DNA of 5,319 nucleotides from an uncultured Selenomonadaceae bacterium (GTDB lineage: Bacteria > Bacillota > Negativicutes > Selenomonadales > Selenomonadaceae): the NCBI GenBank assembly GCA_905235425.1, contig CAJOKY010000174.1:1-5319 (forward strand), written 5' to 3'. Position 1 is the stretch's first letter. Each line of letters opens with the position of its first letter. The notes beneath the pieces were generated by a model. The model was not told the origin of the DNA. It saw only the letters and a list, made by a program, of their open reading frames with translations, and did no database searches. This document shows, one piece after another, positions 4,379-5,319 of the stretch. Position numbers and translations under genes: made by a program.

Positions 4379-5224
4379 ATGGATTTCGGTGTATCTGAAA
4401 AAACAATCGGCGAAGAGTGCGGCGTTTTCGGAATGTACGATCTTTCAGGCGGCGACGTTGCATCAACAATTTATTACGGGCTTTACGCTTTGCAACATCG
4501 CGGACAGGAAAGCGCGGGTATTGCCGTAACAAACACTTTCAACGGCAAAAATCAAGTATTCGCTCACAAAGATTTGGGGCGTGTCAATGAAGTTTTTAAC
4601 GAAAATAATTTGTCTACGCTACACGGAAATTTGGGCGTCGGTCACGTTCGTTACTCAACGGCAGGCGCGTCATCTCGTGAAAATTCCCAGCCTTTGGTGC
4701 TAAATTATCTAAAAGGAACTCTAATGCTCGCTCATAACGGCAACTTGGTAAACACTCCGCATCTACGTCGTGAACTTGCAATGGGTGGCGCGATTTTTCA
4801 GACCACTACCGATACAGAAACCATTGCTTACAATATCGCGCGCGAAAGGATTAAATCGCGTACGGTACAAGTAGCTACAGTTCGTGCATTGGAAAAAGTT
4901 TTGGGCTCATATTCCGTCGTTGTGGCAAGTCCGCGTAAATTAATCGGCGCGCGTGATCCTTGGGGTTTTCGTCCCCTTGTTATCGGCAAGCTTGAAAACG
5001 CGTATATAATCACGTCCGAAACCTGCGCGCTTGAAACAATTAACGCCGAATTTATACGCGACATTTTGCCCGGCGAAGTCGTGACGGTTTTGCCTGACGG
5101 TACGATTGAATCAAATATGGATTTGGCATTGGAAGATGAAGAACCTGCGCGGTGTATTTTTGAGTACATTTACTTCTGCCGTCCCGATACAAATTTTGAC
5201 GGCATGAGTGTTACAAAGTCATAA
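4379..5224 (+). CDS. purF: Amidophosphoribosyltransferase, truncated after the glutaminase domain
   Basis: PurF makes phosphoribosylamine from PRPP and glutamine, the first committed step of purine synthesis. The visible 281 residues form the Ntn-type glutaminase domain: a propeptide of 13 residues ending in Glu-Glu before the catalytic Cys14 (CGVFGMY), then LQHRGQESAGIAV (38-50), GHVRYSTAG (88-96), HNGNLVN (119-125), TTTDTETI (142-149) and DPWGFRPL (193-200). Cys259 in CIFEYIYFCRPD corresponds to the first 4Fe-4S ligand of the B. subtilis enzyme. After DGMSV the conserved sequence breaks, and three codons later there is TAA, so the PRPP-binding domain and the other cluster ligands are lost; the family is about 470 residues. 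The start is ATG 4379, with GGAGG at 4363-4367, and not the GTG at 4340, which coincides with the transcription start. As it stands it could not complete the reaction. The cause may be insertion, rearrangement or an assembly join. Confidence 0.9.
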   Translation: MDFGVSEKTIGEECGVFGMYDLSGGDVASTIYYGLYALQHRGQESAGIAVTNTFNGKNQVFAHKDLGRVNEVFNENNLSTLHGNLGVGHVRYSTAGASSRENSQPLVLNYLKGTLMLAHNGNLVNTPHLRRELAMGGAIFQTTTDTETIAYNIARERIKSRTVQVATVRALEKVLGSYSVVVASPRKLIGARDPWGFRPLVIGKLENAYIITSETCALETINAEFIRDILPGEVVTVLPDGTIESNMDLALEDEEPARCIFEYIYFCRPDTNFDGMSVTKS

Positions 5225-5289
5225 CTGTTGTTTATTACCTCATCAATGAATGCGTCAGATTTTCTGATATGATATCCGAAAAGATTCAT
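5170..5289 (-). CDS. Possible start of an unknown minus-strand gene crossing the purF break
   Basis: On the minus strand an ATG (plus 5287-5289) has AGAGGA 4 nt upstream (GAGG 5 nt) and opens a 39-residue frame beginning MNLFGYHIRKSDAFIDEV and ending in TAA at 5170-5172, inside purF. The frame is also open upstream to the right edge. Roughly the first 25-29 residues look protein-like (mixed charged and hydrophobic), while the rest is simply antisense purF. This is what a second gene truncated at the same breakpoint would look like. I do not recognise the family, and the frame is short enough to be chance. Confidence 0.22.
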   Translation of the reverse strand: MNLFGYHIRKSDAFIDEVINNSYDFVTLMPSKFVSGRQK

Positions 5290-5291
5290 TG
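5244..5291. repeat. Nested inverted repeat next to the purF breakpoint
   Basis: CAATGAAT (5244-5251) and ATTCATTG (5284-5291) are perfect 8-bp inverted repeats, enclosing a second stem TCAGA-TTT-TCTGA (5255-5267). No T-run follows, so it is not an intrinsic terminator. It could be a subterminal structure of an inserted element, but only about 100 bp of the unrelated sequence is available. Confidence 0.4.
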
Positions 5292-5319
5292 CGTCCTCTT
5301 TTAAAATTTCTGAGTATAA

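Noticed and set aside
4326..4532. Minus-strand Arg-rich frame opposite the purF start
   Set aside because: It is antisense to conserved glutaminase codons and runs across the purF promoter region.
4828..5169. Minus-strand frame of 113 codons opposite purF
   Set aside because: It is a shadow of the conserved DPWGFRPL region, with no ribosome binding site.
5214..5224. IS200/IS605-type insertion after TTAC at 5214-5217
   Set aside because: TTAC is the target of some members and hairpins lie nearby, but the tetramer is common, the host codons do not clearly run through it, and no transposase is visible.
5205..5230. Intein or group II intron at the purF break
   Set aside because: An intein would keep the frame open and start with Cys or Ser, but TAA comes within three codons. 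No GUGYG-type intron 5' end is present at the join.

Overview
The window looks like a piece of chromosome from a low-to-moderate GC member of the Bacillota, possibly a Negativicutes or Clostridia-type anaerobe. The evidence is the infC-rpmI-rplT order, an AUU-initiated infC, strong GGAGG-type ribosome binding sites, consensus sigma-A promoters, and a radical SAM gene. The lineage call is inference. Both edges cut through coding sequence, so this may be a contig or a fragment of one.

Layout. From 1 to 444 (minus) is the N-terminal part of a radical SAM enzyme that runs off the left edge. From 445 to 673 is an intergenic stretch holding a candidate plus-strand promoter and terminator pair. From 674 to 1285 (minus) is a complete small serine recombinase. 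A strong terminator (1349-1386) separates it from the translation operon infC-rpmI-rplT (2546 down to 1409, minus), which has its own near-consensus promoter (2688-2716) and a leader of about 135 nt. Between that promoter and the next gene lies a palindrome built of 7+7 degenerate heptamers (2720-2819), with G-quadruplex potential. From 2814 to 4130 (minus) is a secreted or membrane-anchored SGNH/GDSL hydrolase with two fibronectin-III-like segments. Divergent from it, behind a perfect TTGACA-17-TATAAT promoter, is purF (4379-5224, plus). Its glutaminase domain is intact, but homology stops abruptly at about 5211-5215 and the phosphoribosyltransferase domain is missing. The last ~100 bp are unrelated sequence with an inverted repeat and the apparent start of a minus-strand reading frame.

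How the parts relate. The core is housekeeping: IF3, L35 and L20, a well-known co-regulated operon, and the first enzyme of purine synthesis. Accessory pieces are the orphan recombinase, the heptamer palindrome and the purF breakpoint. The most notable points are that all three genes of the infC operon use non-AUG starts (AUU, GUG, UUG), that infC overlaps rpmI by 44 nt, that the infC leader can form competing pairings near the ribosome binding site, that the hydrolase may use a Shine-Dalgarno site joined to its start by a hairpin, and that purF is broken. I did not find a clearly new multi-gene system.
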